A stretch of 30,301 nucleotides of DNA, from positions 1 to 30,301 of the forward strand of contig CAAGDF010000086.1 of NCBI GenBank assembly GCA_900768525.1. The letters are read 5' to 3'. This DNA is from Clostridia bacterium (lineage in GTDB: Bacteria > Bacillota > Clostridia > Christensenellales > Borkfalkiaceae). The position numbers were made by a program, and so were the translations under genes. Each line of letters begins with the position of its first letter. The first letter of the stretch is position 1. The notes under the pieces are model-generated. The model saw nothing but the letters and a program-made list of their open reading frames with translations, had not been told where the DNA came from and ran no database searches. Of the stretch, positions 1-7,086 are shown in pieces.

Positions 1-239
1 AGGTTATGATCCTCGTAAACTACATCCCTCGAGGTTCCGTCGGGAGCAGCTGCGCCTGCAAAATAGTGCTGCCAGCCGTTAAGAGCTGCATTAGAGCCTT
101 TTATTGCAACTTCATCTTCTGCCGTTGCGGTGAACCCCTGCGGTAAAGTGGTAGGTAATTTTGCGTTTGCCATAGCCGCGCTCATTCCGAGAGACATAGC
201 CATAGTCAATGCAAAAATACCGAATATTGATTTTTTCAT
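1..239 (-). CDS. Secreted protein of unknown function, 3' part outside window
   Basis: Seventy-nine codons are visible and the frame runs off the left edge. The protein begins with a Sec-type signal peptide: two lysines after the Met, a hydrophobic stretch to about residue 20, and a likely cleavage after the Ala-Asn-Ala near residues 24-26. The mature part starts polar (KLPTTLPQGF) and matches no family I recognise. The start is supported by the purine-rich GGGAGGGA just upstream. It is transcribed divergently from the araC-type gene at 497. Its promoter region carries two tandem sites (303-320 and 325-340) also found before the phosphatase operon at 8256, so I infer AraC control. Function cannot be given from this fragment. 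Confidence 0.75.
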   Translation of the reverse strand, partial: MKKSIFGIFALTMAMSLGMSAAMANAKLPTTLPQGFTATAEDEVAIKGSNAALNGWQHYFAGAAAPDGTSRDVVYEDHN

Positions 240-260
240 CGTTGTCCCTCCCATTTCATT

Positions 261-290
261 ATTATAGGATACCTATATTGTATCACGCAA
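261..290 (-). promoter_or_regulatory. Promoter region of the left secreted gene
   Basis: On the minus strand there are two possible -10 boxes: TATAAT at 261-266 and TACAAT at 277-282. No good -35 is present, the best being TTGCGT at 285-290. A poor -35 with activator-like sites directly upstream (303-340) is typical of promoters that need an activator. The TACAAT choice has the same distance to the upstream sites as the TATACT box of the phosphatase operon. Confidence 0.5.
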
Positions 291-302
291 TATTTGTTAT
301 TT

Positions 303-393
303 CTTGTCTTTTTTTATAGAAAATGTGCTTTTTTATAAAATTTTTGCAAGTTTCTACCCTAATTCAACCGATAATTTGCTTTTTTATAAAAAA
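303..393. promoter_or_regulatory. Three direct copies of a TGCTTTTTTATA-like site (putative AraC operators)
   Basis: The copies are at about 303-320 (CTTGTCTTTTTTTATA), 325-340 (GTGCTTTTTTATAAAA) and 376-393 (TTGCTTTTTTATAAAAAA). The first two are about 20 bp apart, two helical turns, as AraC-family tandem half-sites usually are, and lie just upstream of the secreted gene's promoter. The third abuts the -35 of the araC-type gene, so autoregulation is plausible. Two more copies lie before the phosphatase operon (8341-8376). Binding by the neighbouring regulator is inference. Confidence 0.55.
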
Positions 394-396
394 CGC

Positions 397-425
397 TTGC
401 TAAAACGCAAGTGCATTTATATAAT
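397..425 (+). promoter_or_regulatory. Sigma-A-type promoter of the araC-type gene
   Basis: TTGCTA (397-402) and TATAAT (420-425) are separated by 17 bp. The start codon is about 70 nt downstream. A TGCTTTTTTATA site lies directly upstream of the -35. Confidence 0.65.
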
Positions 426-496
426 ATGGATAGAAGGGCTTTAAAAGCGGCGCAAACCATTTATGTTGAGCCGCAACCAAGCGCGAGGGAGAAAAG

Positions 497-1339
497 ATGA
501 CAAATAGCAAACCCGATAAAATGCTGTACGCAAAAAATTTGCTGTGCAGAAAATATACCACACCCAACCGCCCGCATGTGCATTTTATATGGGAGTTGGT
601 TGTTTTTGAAAAAGGCGAAACGGATAATATCGTCAACGGCATTAAATTTGACGCAAAGCCCGGCGACGTGTTTTTGTTAGGTCCCATGCACACGCACGAA
701 ATAGTGTTCCGCTCCACGTCGCATCGCCACAGAGATTTCTATTATTTCGACGAAGAGGTAAAATCGGTTTGCGAGTTGCTCCCCGGAGACCTTTACGCCA
801 AGGCTTGCTCCGATACCGATATTTTAACCTTTCATTTGCCGTCTGCAACAATGCAATCGGTATTGCGCCAGGCCGACGATATCGACGCATTGTCGCTTAT
901 TTCGCAGAACGAGCAAAAAATCGACTTCGATTTGCTTAAAAAATTAAATTTAGGCTTGTTGCATTATGTGCTCAGCGTTTACGAAACCAAAAAACTGATA
1001 AACGCACCCGCCTACCCCAAATGGCTATTAGATATTTTGCAGTACCTTAACGACTCCGATAATTTTACCAAACCCGTAAGCGAAATCGTTTCGTCCTCAT
1101 ATTATTCGCACGCGGCGGTATCGGGTGCATTCAAAAAGCACCTCGGCATGACCATAGTGGAATACGTTATAGACAGGCGACTCGATTACGCCGCCGAACT
1201 GCTTTCCAACACGTCAATGACCGCGCTCGAAATTTGCTCCAAAACGGGTTACGACTCCTTTTCCTATTTTATAAAACAATTCAAAAAGAAATTCGGCGTC
1301 ACCCCTCACAAATATCGCAAAAACAACGAAAAAAAGTGA
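497..1339 (+). CDS. AraC-family transcriptional regulator
   Basis: A 280-residue protein with the usual two-part layout: an N-terminal cupin-like sensor domain (about residues 25-85, with HVHFIWELV and a PGDVFLLGP turn) and a C-terminal double helix-turn-helix (about 175-276, ending GVTPHKYRKNNEKK, the AraC signature end). Such proteins bind tandem DNA half-sites and respond to a small ligand, often a sugar; the ligand here is unknown. AGGGAG precedes the ATG at a good distance. It is divergent from a secreted-protein gene, and shared sites (303-393 and 8341-8376) suggest it controls that gene, itself and the phosphatase/surface-protein operon. The TGA stop lies at the base of a terminator-like hairpin (1330-1367). 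Family certain; targets inferred. Confidence 0.93.
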   Translation: MTNSKPDKMLYAKNLLCRKYTTPNRPHVHFIWELVVFEKGETDNIVNGIKFDAKPGDVFLLGPMHTHEIVFRSTSHRHRDFYYFDEEVKSVCELLPGDLYAKACSDTDILTFHLPSATMQSVLRQADDIDALSLISQNEQKIDFDLLKKLNLGLLHYVLSVYETKKLINAPAYPKWLLDILQYLNDSDNFTKPVSEIVSSSYYSHAAVSGAFKKHLGMTIVEYVIDRRLDYAAELLSNTSMTALEICSKTGYDSFSYFIKQFKKKFGVTPHKYRKNNEKK

Positions 1340-1367
1340 GATAATCGACCTATAACCGCACTTTTTT
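1330..1367. terminator. Terminator-like hairpin with conserved-core loop (copy 1)
   Basis: Stem AAAAAAGTG (1330-1338) pairs perfectly with CACTTTTTT (1359-1367). The 20-nt loop contains GATAATCGACCTATA, the core seen in about ten places in this window. The T run lets it end the araC transcript. The stop codon TGA overlaps the 5' arm. Confidence 0.75.
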
Positions 1368-1413
1368 CCAATAATCACGCCAACCGCAGCTACCCCAACG
1401 CCCCGCTTTGACG

Positions 1414-1429
1414 CCCCTTAGACAAGGGG
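1414..1429. repeat. Short hairpin in the 1340-1777 gap
   Basis: CCCCTT and AAGGGG flank a 4-nt loop in a G/C-rich stretch with no recognisable gene. It resembles the short hairpin segments that accompany dispersed intergenic repeats. The rest of this gap holds a 128-bp structured repeat, a terminator and two core-motif copies. Confidence 0.4.
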
Positions 1430-1487
1430 ACGGGGATGCGGAATGCCCGGGGTTGTAGGGGCGCGCTTTTTTGTAAGTCCCCTGCCG

Positions 1488-1615
1488 TTTTTGCAGCATA
1501 TCTACGGTGCATTGCGGCGTTAACTGCCGTCACTCCAAGACCATAATGACCGCAAAGGTCTATTATGCCCTTGTCATTCGGCGAGCCTTGCAATGCTTGT
1601 ATCTCTGCCGCAAAA
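1488..1615 (-). repeat. Structured ~128-bp intergenic repeat, type II, minus orientation
   Basis: Read on the minus strand it starts TTTTGCGGCAGAGATAC and ends with the wobble-paired complement GATATGCTGCAAAAA. Inside are GCATTGC/GCAATGC and an apical hairpin with CATAAT/ATTATG around GACC-N5-GGTC. The same plan with different stem bases occurs at 27331-27459, so pairing is kept while sequence drifts. No coding potential is seen. Confidence 0.75.
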
Positions 1616-1703
1616 CCAAACTTTTGCGCGACAAAAGTTTGAAAGCGAGTATAAACAGTAAAGCAATTTTGTAAAGCATTTTTCCCCACAGATATTTTCA
1701 ATG

Positions 1704-1744
1704 CAAAAAGAAAAGCAGCCGTTCATATTAAATAAACAGCCGCT
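1704..1744 (-). terminator. Rho-independent terminator downstream of the patatin-like gene
   Basis: On the minus strand AGCGGCTGTT (1735-1744) pairs with AACGGCTGCT (1714-1723), ten pairs including two G-U, followed by a T-rich run (1704-1713). Confidence 0.75.
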
Positions 1745-1752
1745 TACATACC

Positions 1753-1780
1753 ATTAATCGACCTATAGGCCGACTTTTTA
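1753..1780. repeat. Conserved-core motif (copy 2) at the patatin stop codon
   Basis: On the minus strand the gene's TAA is followed at once by AAAGTCGGCCTATAGG and TCGATTAATGG. This differs from the core only near its end. No matching right arm is visible, so it is not a hairpin like copies 1 and 8. Confidence 0.6.
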
Positions 1781-2566
1781 ATCTTCTATCAACTTTTTAA
1801 TCTCACCCATCACGCTCATAGCGCATTCGTAACCTTTCTTGTAACACACTTCGAAATTGGCGCGGTCGATCTTATATTGACTGATATCGCCGAGATCGGG
1901 CGAGATATACAAATCGGACGGATGTTCTTTTTTATTACGATTGGTTATTTCGTTATCGTAAATATCGATAATTCTTAAAAGATAGCGAAGCATTCCGTTG
2001 AGTTTGGCCTCCGGGCGGAGCGGACCTAAAACGTCCACCGAAACAACGACTTCCGCGCCGAGATTTCTTACTTCATCCACGGGAACACGGCAAACAACGC
2101 CGCCGTCGCAAATGATTTCGTCGCCCTGCGCTATGGGCTGAAAGACAAGCGGAATAGACGAACTTGCCTGAACCGCAGGCGCGACCTCGCCTTTGTCGAA
2201 CACGACTTTTTTGCCCGTTATGACGTCAGCTCCGACGCACGAGAAAGGAATTTTTAGTTCTTCAAAAGTGGTATGCCCTAAAAAGCGTTTTAAAACGGCG
2301 AGCAGTTTTTTGCTTTTTAATAAAGTGCCCTGTCTGATTGCGGCGATATTGAGATCAAGCAAATCACGCGCCTTAAGATTTCTTACGGCGTCCATCATGT
2401 CTTTCGGACGCATGCCGAGCGCATAGCAACTGCCTACGACCGAACCCATAGAGCACCCGGAAATAAACTGCGGTTTTATGCCGTTATCGTCGAGCGCCTG
2501 AAGAAAACCTATGTGAGCAACGCCGCGCGCGCCGCCGCTGCCGAGCGCAAGACCTAATTTTTTCAT
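1778..2566 (-). CDS. Patatin-like phospholipase family protein
   Basis: A 262-residue protein of the bacterial patatin/RssA-like type, a serine acyl hydrolase acting on lipids or acyl esters by a Ser-Asp dyad. The oxyanion-hole motif GSGGARG is at residues 9-15, the nucleophile elbow GCSMG at 37-41 (Ser39), and the DGG motif at 154-156 (Asp154). All catalytic parts are therefore present and the length is normal. There is no signal peptide or membrane segment, so it should be cytosolic or peripheral. GGAGGTG precedes the ATG. It lies downstream of and in line with the corC-type gene, but that gene has its own terminator, so it may be transcribed alone. The substrate cannot be read from sequence. 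Confidence 0.92.
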   Translation of the reverse strand: MKKLGLALGSGGARGVAHIGFLQALDDNGIKPQFISGCSMGSVVGSCYALGMRPKDMMDAVRNLKARDLLDLNIAAIRQGTLLKSKKLLAVLKRFLGHTTFEELKIPFSCVGADVITGKKVVFDKGEVAPAVQASSSIPLVFQPIAQGDEIICDGGVVCRVPVDEVRNLGAEVVVSVDVLGPLRPEAKLNGMLRYLLRIIDIYDNEITNRNKKEHPSDLYISPDLGDISQYKIDRANFEVCYKKGYECAMSVMGEIKKLIED

Positions 2567-2641
2567 GTAGTAACACCTCCGTAAAACATTATGTAATTAT
2601 CGGGCAGCAAAAGCCCGAAAACGAAAATAATAAATACTTTG

Positions 2642-2671
2642 AAAAAAAGTACGGCAATCGTTAAATTGCCG
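2642..2671 (-). terminator. Rho-independent terminator of the corC-type gene
   Basis: On the minus strand CGGCAAT (2665-2671) pairs perfectly with ATTGCCG (2652-2658) around a 6-nt loop, and seven T follow after a short TAC gap (2642-2648). It lies directly after the stop at 2681. Confidence 0.85.
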
Positions 2672-2680
2672 CAGTAAAAA

Positions 2681-3985
2681 TTATTCTTCCTTTTCTTCGA
2701 TTTCTTCTTCGGGGCGTATAACGACCTTGACTTCCAGAATCTTACGCTGCGTCAGTTTGCTGACGGTGATAGTTAAATTCTGATAATCGAATTTTTCAAG
2801 TTTTTTGGGGATTATCCCCATCATTTCGATAACCCATCCGCTGACCGTCTGCGACTCGAATTTATCGCTTTCGTCATCGGGGAAGCCGAACAGCGCGAAG
2901 AATTTATCAAGCTCCGCCCTGCCGTCCACAAGATATGTAGTATCGTTTACCTTATCGAAATAATTGATTATTTCGTCGTGCTCGTCCCAGATTTCGCCTA
3001 CAAGCTCTTCAAGAATATCTTCGAGCGTGGCGATACCAAGCGTCCCGCCGTATTCGTCAACCACAACCGCCATATGCACTTTCTGGCGCTGCATGCTCTT
3101 AAGCAGCGTGGAAATTTTCATATGTTCGGTAGCGACCGCAGTCGGAGTGATCGAATCGCGGATACTGGTTTCACCGCGCTCCAATGCCGCAAAAAAGTCG
3201 ATATTGTGAATCATACCGATAATCGAGTCTATCGTACCGCGATATACCGGCATACGCGAAAAATTATGTTCGAGGAACATCCTTTTTATCTGTTCCATCG
3301 GCATATCCACGGACACGGCAACGATACCTACCCGCGGAACGAGTATATCTTCCACCAGAACGTCGTCGAACTCGATCGAACTCGAGATAAGTTCACGCTC
3401 TTCTTTATCGAGCGAACCTTCCTCCTGGGCTTCTTCCACCATGGTAAGCAGTTCTTCTTCTGTAATCTTCTCTTCGTTATGAAATTTGAAAACTTTACGA
3501 ATAAGAATCTTCAAACCGGCAAACGCAATCGATAACGGAAAGAGTATAACCATAAAAAATCTGATCGGGTAACCGGTAATGATCGCAACCGCTTCCGATT
3601 TTTCTTTCGCTATCATCTTAGGCGTTATCTCACCGAAAATCAGAACGACTATCGTAGATACAATCGTAGACACCGTTGCCGCTATCGCCTCTTTATCGCC
3701 TTTTAAAACCTGCGAAAATAAGATTGTGGACAGCGTTGCAAGCGTAATGTTTACAATGTTGTTACCTATCAGAATGGTGGAAAGTAATCTGTCGTAATTC
3801 TCGGCAAGAGCAAGCGCGTTCTTCGCGCCCTTATGCCCGTCCTGTGCTTTTACGCGCAATTTCGTCTTGTTCACGGCGGAAAATGCCGTTTCGGTAGCCG
3901 AAAAGAATGCAGACAGCATTACGAGTACAATTAGTATAACGATAATAGACGCTATACTGTCAGGGTCAGGATCGTCGGATTCCAT
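2681..3985 (-). CDS. Hemolysin C/CorC-family membrane protein (CNNM + CBS + CorC domains)
   Basis: A 434-residue membrane protein with the standard three-part layout. An N-terminal CNNM/DUF21 domain has about four membrane segments (roughly 11-185, with SATETAFSAVNKTKL and FGEITPKMIAKEKSE). Paired CBS domains follow (about 205-330, including VPRVGI, RMPVYRG and VVVDEYGGTLGIATLEDILEELVGEI). The end is a CorC_HlyC domain (about 345-420) with an acidic tail. Family members are linked to Mg2+/Co2+ or Na+ transport and to membrane-stress tolerance; 'hemolysin' is a historical name. AGGAG precedes the ATG, with a promoter at 4096-4124 and its own terminator. Which ion is moved is not evident. Confidence 0.93.
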   Translation of the reverse strand: MESDDPDPDSIASIIVILIVLVMLSAFFSATETAFSAVNKTKLRVKAQDGHKGAKNALALAENYDRLLSTILIGNNIVNITLATLSTILFSQVLKGDKEAIAATVSTIVSTIVVLIFGEITPKMIAKEKSEAVAIITGYPIRFFMVILFPLSIAFAGLKILIRKVFKFHNEEKITEEELLTMVEEAQEEGSLDKEERELISSSIEFDDVLVEDILVPRVGIVAVSVDMPMEQIKRMFLEHNFSRMPVYRGTIDSIIGMIHNIDFFAALERGETSIRDSITPTAVATEHMKISTLLKSMQRQKVHMAVVVDEYGGTLGIATLEDILEELVGEIWDEHDEIINYFDKVNDTTYLVDGRAELDKFFALFGFPDDESDKFESQTVSGWVIEMMGIIPKKLEKFDYQNLTITVSKLTQRKILEVKVVIRPEEEIEEKEE

Positions 3986-4095
3986 ATTTCTCCTTTTTAA
4001 TATGTCGGACTTTTGTTGTTTTTATTCTTTGCCGACACAGCACGCCAAATCGGTTAAAAAACGCGACGCACCGTACATTTAATATATTGCTACCC

Positions 4096-4124
4096 ATTTT
4101 AGCATGCTTTTTACAAAAAGTAAA
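4096..4124 (-). promoter_or_regulatory. Promoter of the corC-type gene
   Basis: On the minus strand TTTACT (4119-4124), a 17-bp spacer and TAAAAT (4096-4101) with an upstream TGC, an extended -10. The leader is about 100 nt. Confidence 0.6.
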
Positions 4125-4191
4125 GCATAATTAACAACTTTTTATTTTACACATCCCGTGCAAATTATTGCATATCTCGTGCAGCAAGTTG

Positions 4192-4213
4192 TTGATTAAA
4201 ATCAACTTTTTTG
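4192..4213 (+). repeat. GTTGAT/ATCAAC hairpin followed by T6
   Basis: A perfect 6-bp stem with a 4-nt TAAA loop and a T run on the plus strand. It looks like a small terminator but no plus-strand gene is nearby, so its role is unclear. Confidence 0.4.
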
Positions 4214-4225
4214 TGGCGCATATTT

Positions 4226-4258
4226 TTAAAAGTCTGCCTATAGGTCGATTATCGGCAT
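4226..4258. repeat. Conserved-core motif (copy 3)
   Basis: AAAAGTCTGCCTATAGG followed by TCGATTATCGGCATG. The 18-mer CTATAGGTCGATTATCGG is identical to copies at 15895-15941 and 21724-21752, which read in the opposite orientation. Confidence 0.75.
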
Positions 4259-4268
4259 GTTGAAACGG

Positions 4269-4293
4269 AGCTTTCCCCGAATTGGGGAAAGCT
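4269..4293. repeat. Perfect 10-bp hairpin AGCTTTCCCC/GGGGAAAGCT
   Basis: Arms 4269-4278 and 4284-4293 around GAATT, with no T run on either strand. It lies in the 856-bp gene-free gap 3986-4841, which otherwise holds repeats. Confidence 0.55.
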
Positions 4294-4365
4294 CGTAATT
4301 TGATTGCGAACGGTTAGAAAATATCAATAGAAACAATGTAATGCGTCGTTATGCGTCAAATAAAA

Positions 4366-4493
4366 TTTTTGCGGTATAGATACTAGCATGACGAGGCTCT
4401 TTGGTGATTACAGGACTGAATAGACCTTGTCGGTCATTCAGGTCTGAAATCGCCAATAGTAACAAAGTCAGGCGCCGTAGATAAGCCGCAAAA
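4366..4493 (+). repeat. Structured ~128-bp intergenic repeat, type I
   Basis: Starts TTTTTGCGGTATAGATAC and ends GATAAGCCGCAAAA. The body contains GAGGCTCTTTGGTGATTAC and the apical hairpin GACTGAAT-A-GACC-TTGTC-GGTC-ATTCAGGTC. It is close in sequence to 8595-8719 and 8720-8848. Confidence 0.8.
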
Positions 4494-4585
4494 GTGCGCC
4501 TTGCGGCTAGATCCTTCGCATGCCGATCAAGTAAGAGCGTCTCAGGATGACGAATGATTGTTATTTTGCCCCACATAAATTTACA

Positions 4586-4660
4586 ACCGTCATGTTGAGC
4601 GGAACGAAGTGTAGTCGAAACATCCAGGCGCAACGCGCCGCACAAGGCTTCCCCCTCGGG
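4586..4660 (+). repeat. Dispersed GTCATGTTGAGCGGA repeat (copy 1)
   Basis: About 75 bp closely matching 27201-27276: GTCATGTTGAGCGGA, then AGTCGAAAC, then CCAGGCGCAACGC and AAGGCTTC. Such TTGAGCGGA...GTCGAAAC stretches recur between genes in many bacterial genomes. No protein is encoded. Confidence 0.7.
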
Positions 4661-4728
4661 GAAGCTGTCGCGTAGCGACTGAAGAGGATTGTTTTAATAA
4701 TTTGCAGTCCTTATTAAAATTTTATATC

Positions 4729-4769
4729 GACTTTTTAATAAAAGTCCACCAATAGGTCGATTATCAACC
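4729..4769. repeat. Conserved-core motif (copy 4) with adjacent inverted arm
   Basis: GACTTTT (4729-4735) and AAAAGTC (4740-4746) form a 7-bp hairpin. It leads into CCACCAATAGGTCGATTATC, which carries the core with one change. Confidence 0.6.
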
Positions 4770-4789
4770 AATTCGCCCCCCCATTTTTT

Positions 4790-4813
4790 AAGCCTGCAAA
4801 AAATTGCAGGCTT
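4790..4813. repeat. 10-bp hairpin downstream of the surface-protein gene
   Basis: AAGCCTGCAA (4790-4799) and TTGCAGGCTT (4804-4813) pair perfectly. On the minus strand it follows the stop at 4842 by about 30 nt and could stop or stabilise that transcript. An A run rather than a T run follows, so it is not a canonical terminator. Confidence 0.45.
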
Positions 4814-4841
4814 AATATAACTTATTAGGTGATTGCAAGAA

Positions 4842-7082
4842 TTATTCCGCGCGCTGCATTTTGCGCTTCATAACGAATACGACTGCAAAAGCAAGCAACA
4901 ATACGAACGTACCGCCGGGAGCGACAGACGAGGAACAATTTTCCATATCTTCAACCGATTGTTCGCCGCTACCACTGTCCGAACTATCGGCCGGATCGGG
5001 CTCGACAACCGTTTTTTCGGTATACACCGCGTTTACCGTGATATTTTCAAAGTTGAACTCATGTTCCTGCCACTTGCCCTCATAACCCTCTTTTTCAGGA
5101 ACGACGGGAATATCAAAGTTGAAATTCTCTATTGAATACTCGACAATGGCAACTGTCTCGCCGTCCGCAACATAGGTTACCGTGTAAACAATCGGAGTGT
5201 AAACGGCGGTGACGGTTATGTTTTCACAATCAAACGAATGTTCCGTCCAGACGCCATTGTAATATTGTTTACCCGGCACGACGGGATCGGTTATGTTTTC
5301 GTCCTCTATCGTATATTCTACGACATCAACTTTTTGCCCGTCGGCGATATATTCTACGGTATAAACAATTGCCGTATATTCCGCCGTAACGGTAATATTC
5401 TCCTGATTAAACTCATAATTCGACCAAGCAGCAGTATACCCTTTCTTTGCGGGAACTTCGGGATCGGTATATTCGCCGTCGGTAAATTTGTATTCACGCG
5501 TGGCGACAATTTGCCCGTCCGCTTTGTACGTCAACTTGTAAGTTATAGGAATATATCTGCCATTTACTACCTGATTTTGTTTCTTTTCAAGACTGAATTC
5601 ATCCCATTGCACTTTGTAATGAGTTCTTTCGGGAATGTCCGACGGGAGTGTAAAATATTCTTCCCCGCCCTCATAGTATTCGACAACGATATCGTCAAGA
5701 CCTTCAAATCTGAAGATAACGCTGTATTTTGCGACCTCGGGTTCTTCGCTGACTATATAAGTTAACGTAACTTCGCTTTTATTGTTACTCGGATCGGTAG
5801 CAATAATTTTGCAGGTGTGAGTGCCTGCGATCAGCCTGCCCCTTTCGTCAAGTGCACCGTCCGACCATATTCTTTCAAGCGTTACGCTGCCGGAATCATC
5901 GGTTGCCGTAACGGCATCGTCAAGCGGATACGCGCCTGCCGCAACTTTAAACTCGGTTATCGGAGCGTTTATTACAGGAGCTTCTTCATCCAAAGGAACG
6001 AGATCGAGAGTAAAACTATCGATATATGCTATAGTTCTTGCATTAGTTCTTAACCAAAGCGTAAACTTTTCAAGTTTTCCGTTGGAGCAAAGTTTGTCTA
6101 TTTGTTCCGACGAAAACTCTATATTAACCCATTTATTCGTATTATTTCCGATTACATAAGGCGTAAAAGCAGAGGTGCTGCCTGTATTAAGCACGCGTAA
6201 TGCGGGGTAGCTGCCGGTATCGGCTGACGTCTTACAAACGTAAATTCTGAATTTGAAAGAAAGAATTCGGCTCCTGTTAATCTCTTTCGATGTAAAATCA
6301 AAGGACATATCCAATGAGCCTGTAGGAGTCAACCCTTCGATTTTGAGCATATTGCTTGCACAATCGGTTGGTGCACCATATTTTTCGGCAACGTCTTTAG
6401 CTACTACGCCGAGCATGCATTTTCCCGAAACGTTTTTGCCTGCGTTATTATTGTAGTTTACATAAGTGAAAGAACCGTCACCGAACGTTGCCGTTTCAAG
6501 CAAAGATTTAATATACACTTCACTGTACTGATTTATGCCGTTGTCACCGAAATGCATCAGCATATCGCTCGAATCGTCCTTATCGTAATCGTACGAAACA
6601 ACAAATTGTTCGCCCCCTGTCATGTAAGTGAGCGTCAGCCTGATTTTTCCGTCGATCGCTTCGGTTTTTAAAACCATTCCGACGTAATCATCGAAAGCCG
6701 AAGCGTTGTTCTGCTGTGCTATAACGTTACCGCGACCGAGTTTATCGCCTACAAAATTGCAAGTCAAAAACTTTACAATACCGCCTGCGTCGCGGTGGAA
6801 ATAGAAGCCGTAACAACCAATGCCTACAGCGGCTCTTAAAACTTTATCATGGTTGGGCATTTTCATAGCAAAAGACACTGAATCGCCCACATTCAGTTTT
6901 TTAGTTCCGTTCATAACGTAGAGGTTGTAAAACTCCAGCTCCCCGCCCGGCGCGATAGTCGAAACTTCAGAAATATCATAAACCGAACCGCTTTCCGCAT
7001 TAACATTTTGCGGAATGGTTGAGTAAATCGAAATAAACGTTGCAAATACTGCCGTTAAAACAAGAATTATTTTTTTCATCAT
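4842..7082 (-). CDS. Repeat-rich secreted surface protein with C-terminal membrane anchor
   Basis: A 746-residue protein with a signal peptide (about 1-29, cut near VNA/ESG). Two beta-rich regions of unknown family follow (about 35-365), then an Ig-like DUF5011-type domain (about 369-451). Four tandem repeats of about 59 residues come next: a divergent first (452-512), then 513-571, 572-630 and 631-688. They share a YTVxYxADG start and an ENITVxAxYT end and resemble InlB B-repeat/Listeria-Bacteroides repeats. An acidic Ser-rich linker precedes an anchor (about 725-738) and a KRKMQR tail; NCSSSVAPGG just before the anchor may be a sorting motif. The gene starts 4 nt after the phosphatase stop, and its SD lies in that gene's last codons. 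It is probably surface-exposed; the ligand is unknown. Confidence 0.85.
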   Translation of the reverse strand: MMKKIILVLTAVFATFISIYSTIPQNVNAESGSVYDISEVSTIAPGGELEFYNLYVMNGTKKLNVGDSVSFAMKMPNHDKVLRAAVGIGCYGFYFHRDAGGIVKFLTCNFVGDKLGRGNVIAQQNNASAFDDYVGMVLKTEAIDGKIRLTLTYMTGGEQFVVSYDYDKDDSSDMLMHFGDNGINQYSEVYIKSLLETATFGDGSFTYVNYNNNAGKNVSGKCMLGVVAKDVAEKYGAPTDCASNMLKIEGLTPTGSLDMSFDFTSKEINRSRILSFKFRIYVCKTSADTGSYPALRVLNTGSTSAFTPYVIGNNTNKWVNIEFSSEQIDKLCSNGKLEKFTLWLRTNARTIAYIDSFTLDLVPLDEEAPVINAPITEFKVAAGAYPLDDAVTATDDSGSVTLERIWSDGALDERGRLIAGTHTCKIIATDPSNNKSEVTLTYIVSEEPEVAKYSVIFRFEGLDDIVVEYYEGGEEYFTLPSDIPERTHYKVQWDEFSLEKKQNQVVNGRYIPITYKLTYKADGQIVATREYKFTDGEYTDPEVPAKKGYTAAWSNYEFNQENITVTAEYTAIVYTVEYIADGQKVDVVEYTIEDENITDPVVPGKQYYNGVWTEHSFDCENITVTAVYTPIVYTVTYVADGETVAIVEYSIENFNFDIPVVPEKEGYEGKWQEHEFNFENITVNAVYTEKTVVEPDPADSSDSGSGEQSVEDMENCSSSVAPGGTFVLLLAFAVVFVMKRKMQRAE

Positions 7083-7086
7083 AGCA

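Noticed and set aside
1390..1701. 103-codon minus-strand frame
   Set aside because: Lies almost wholly in a structured repeat and G/C-rich hairpins.
4349..4645. 98-codon minus-strand frame
   Set aside because: Made of two dispersed repeats; the reading frame is incidental.
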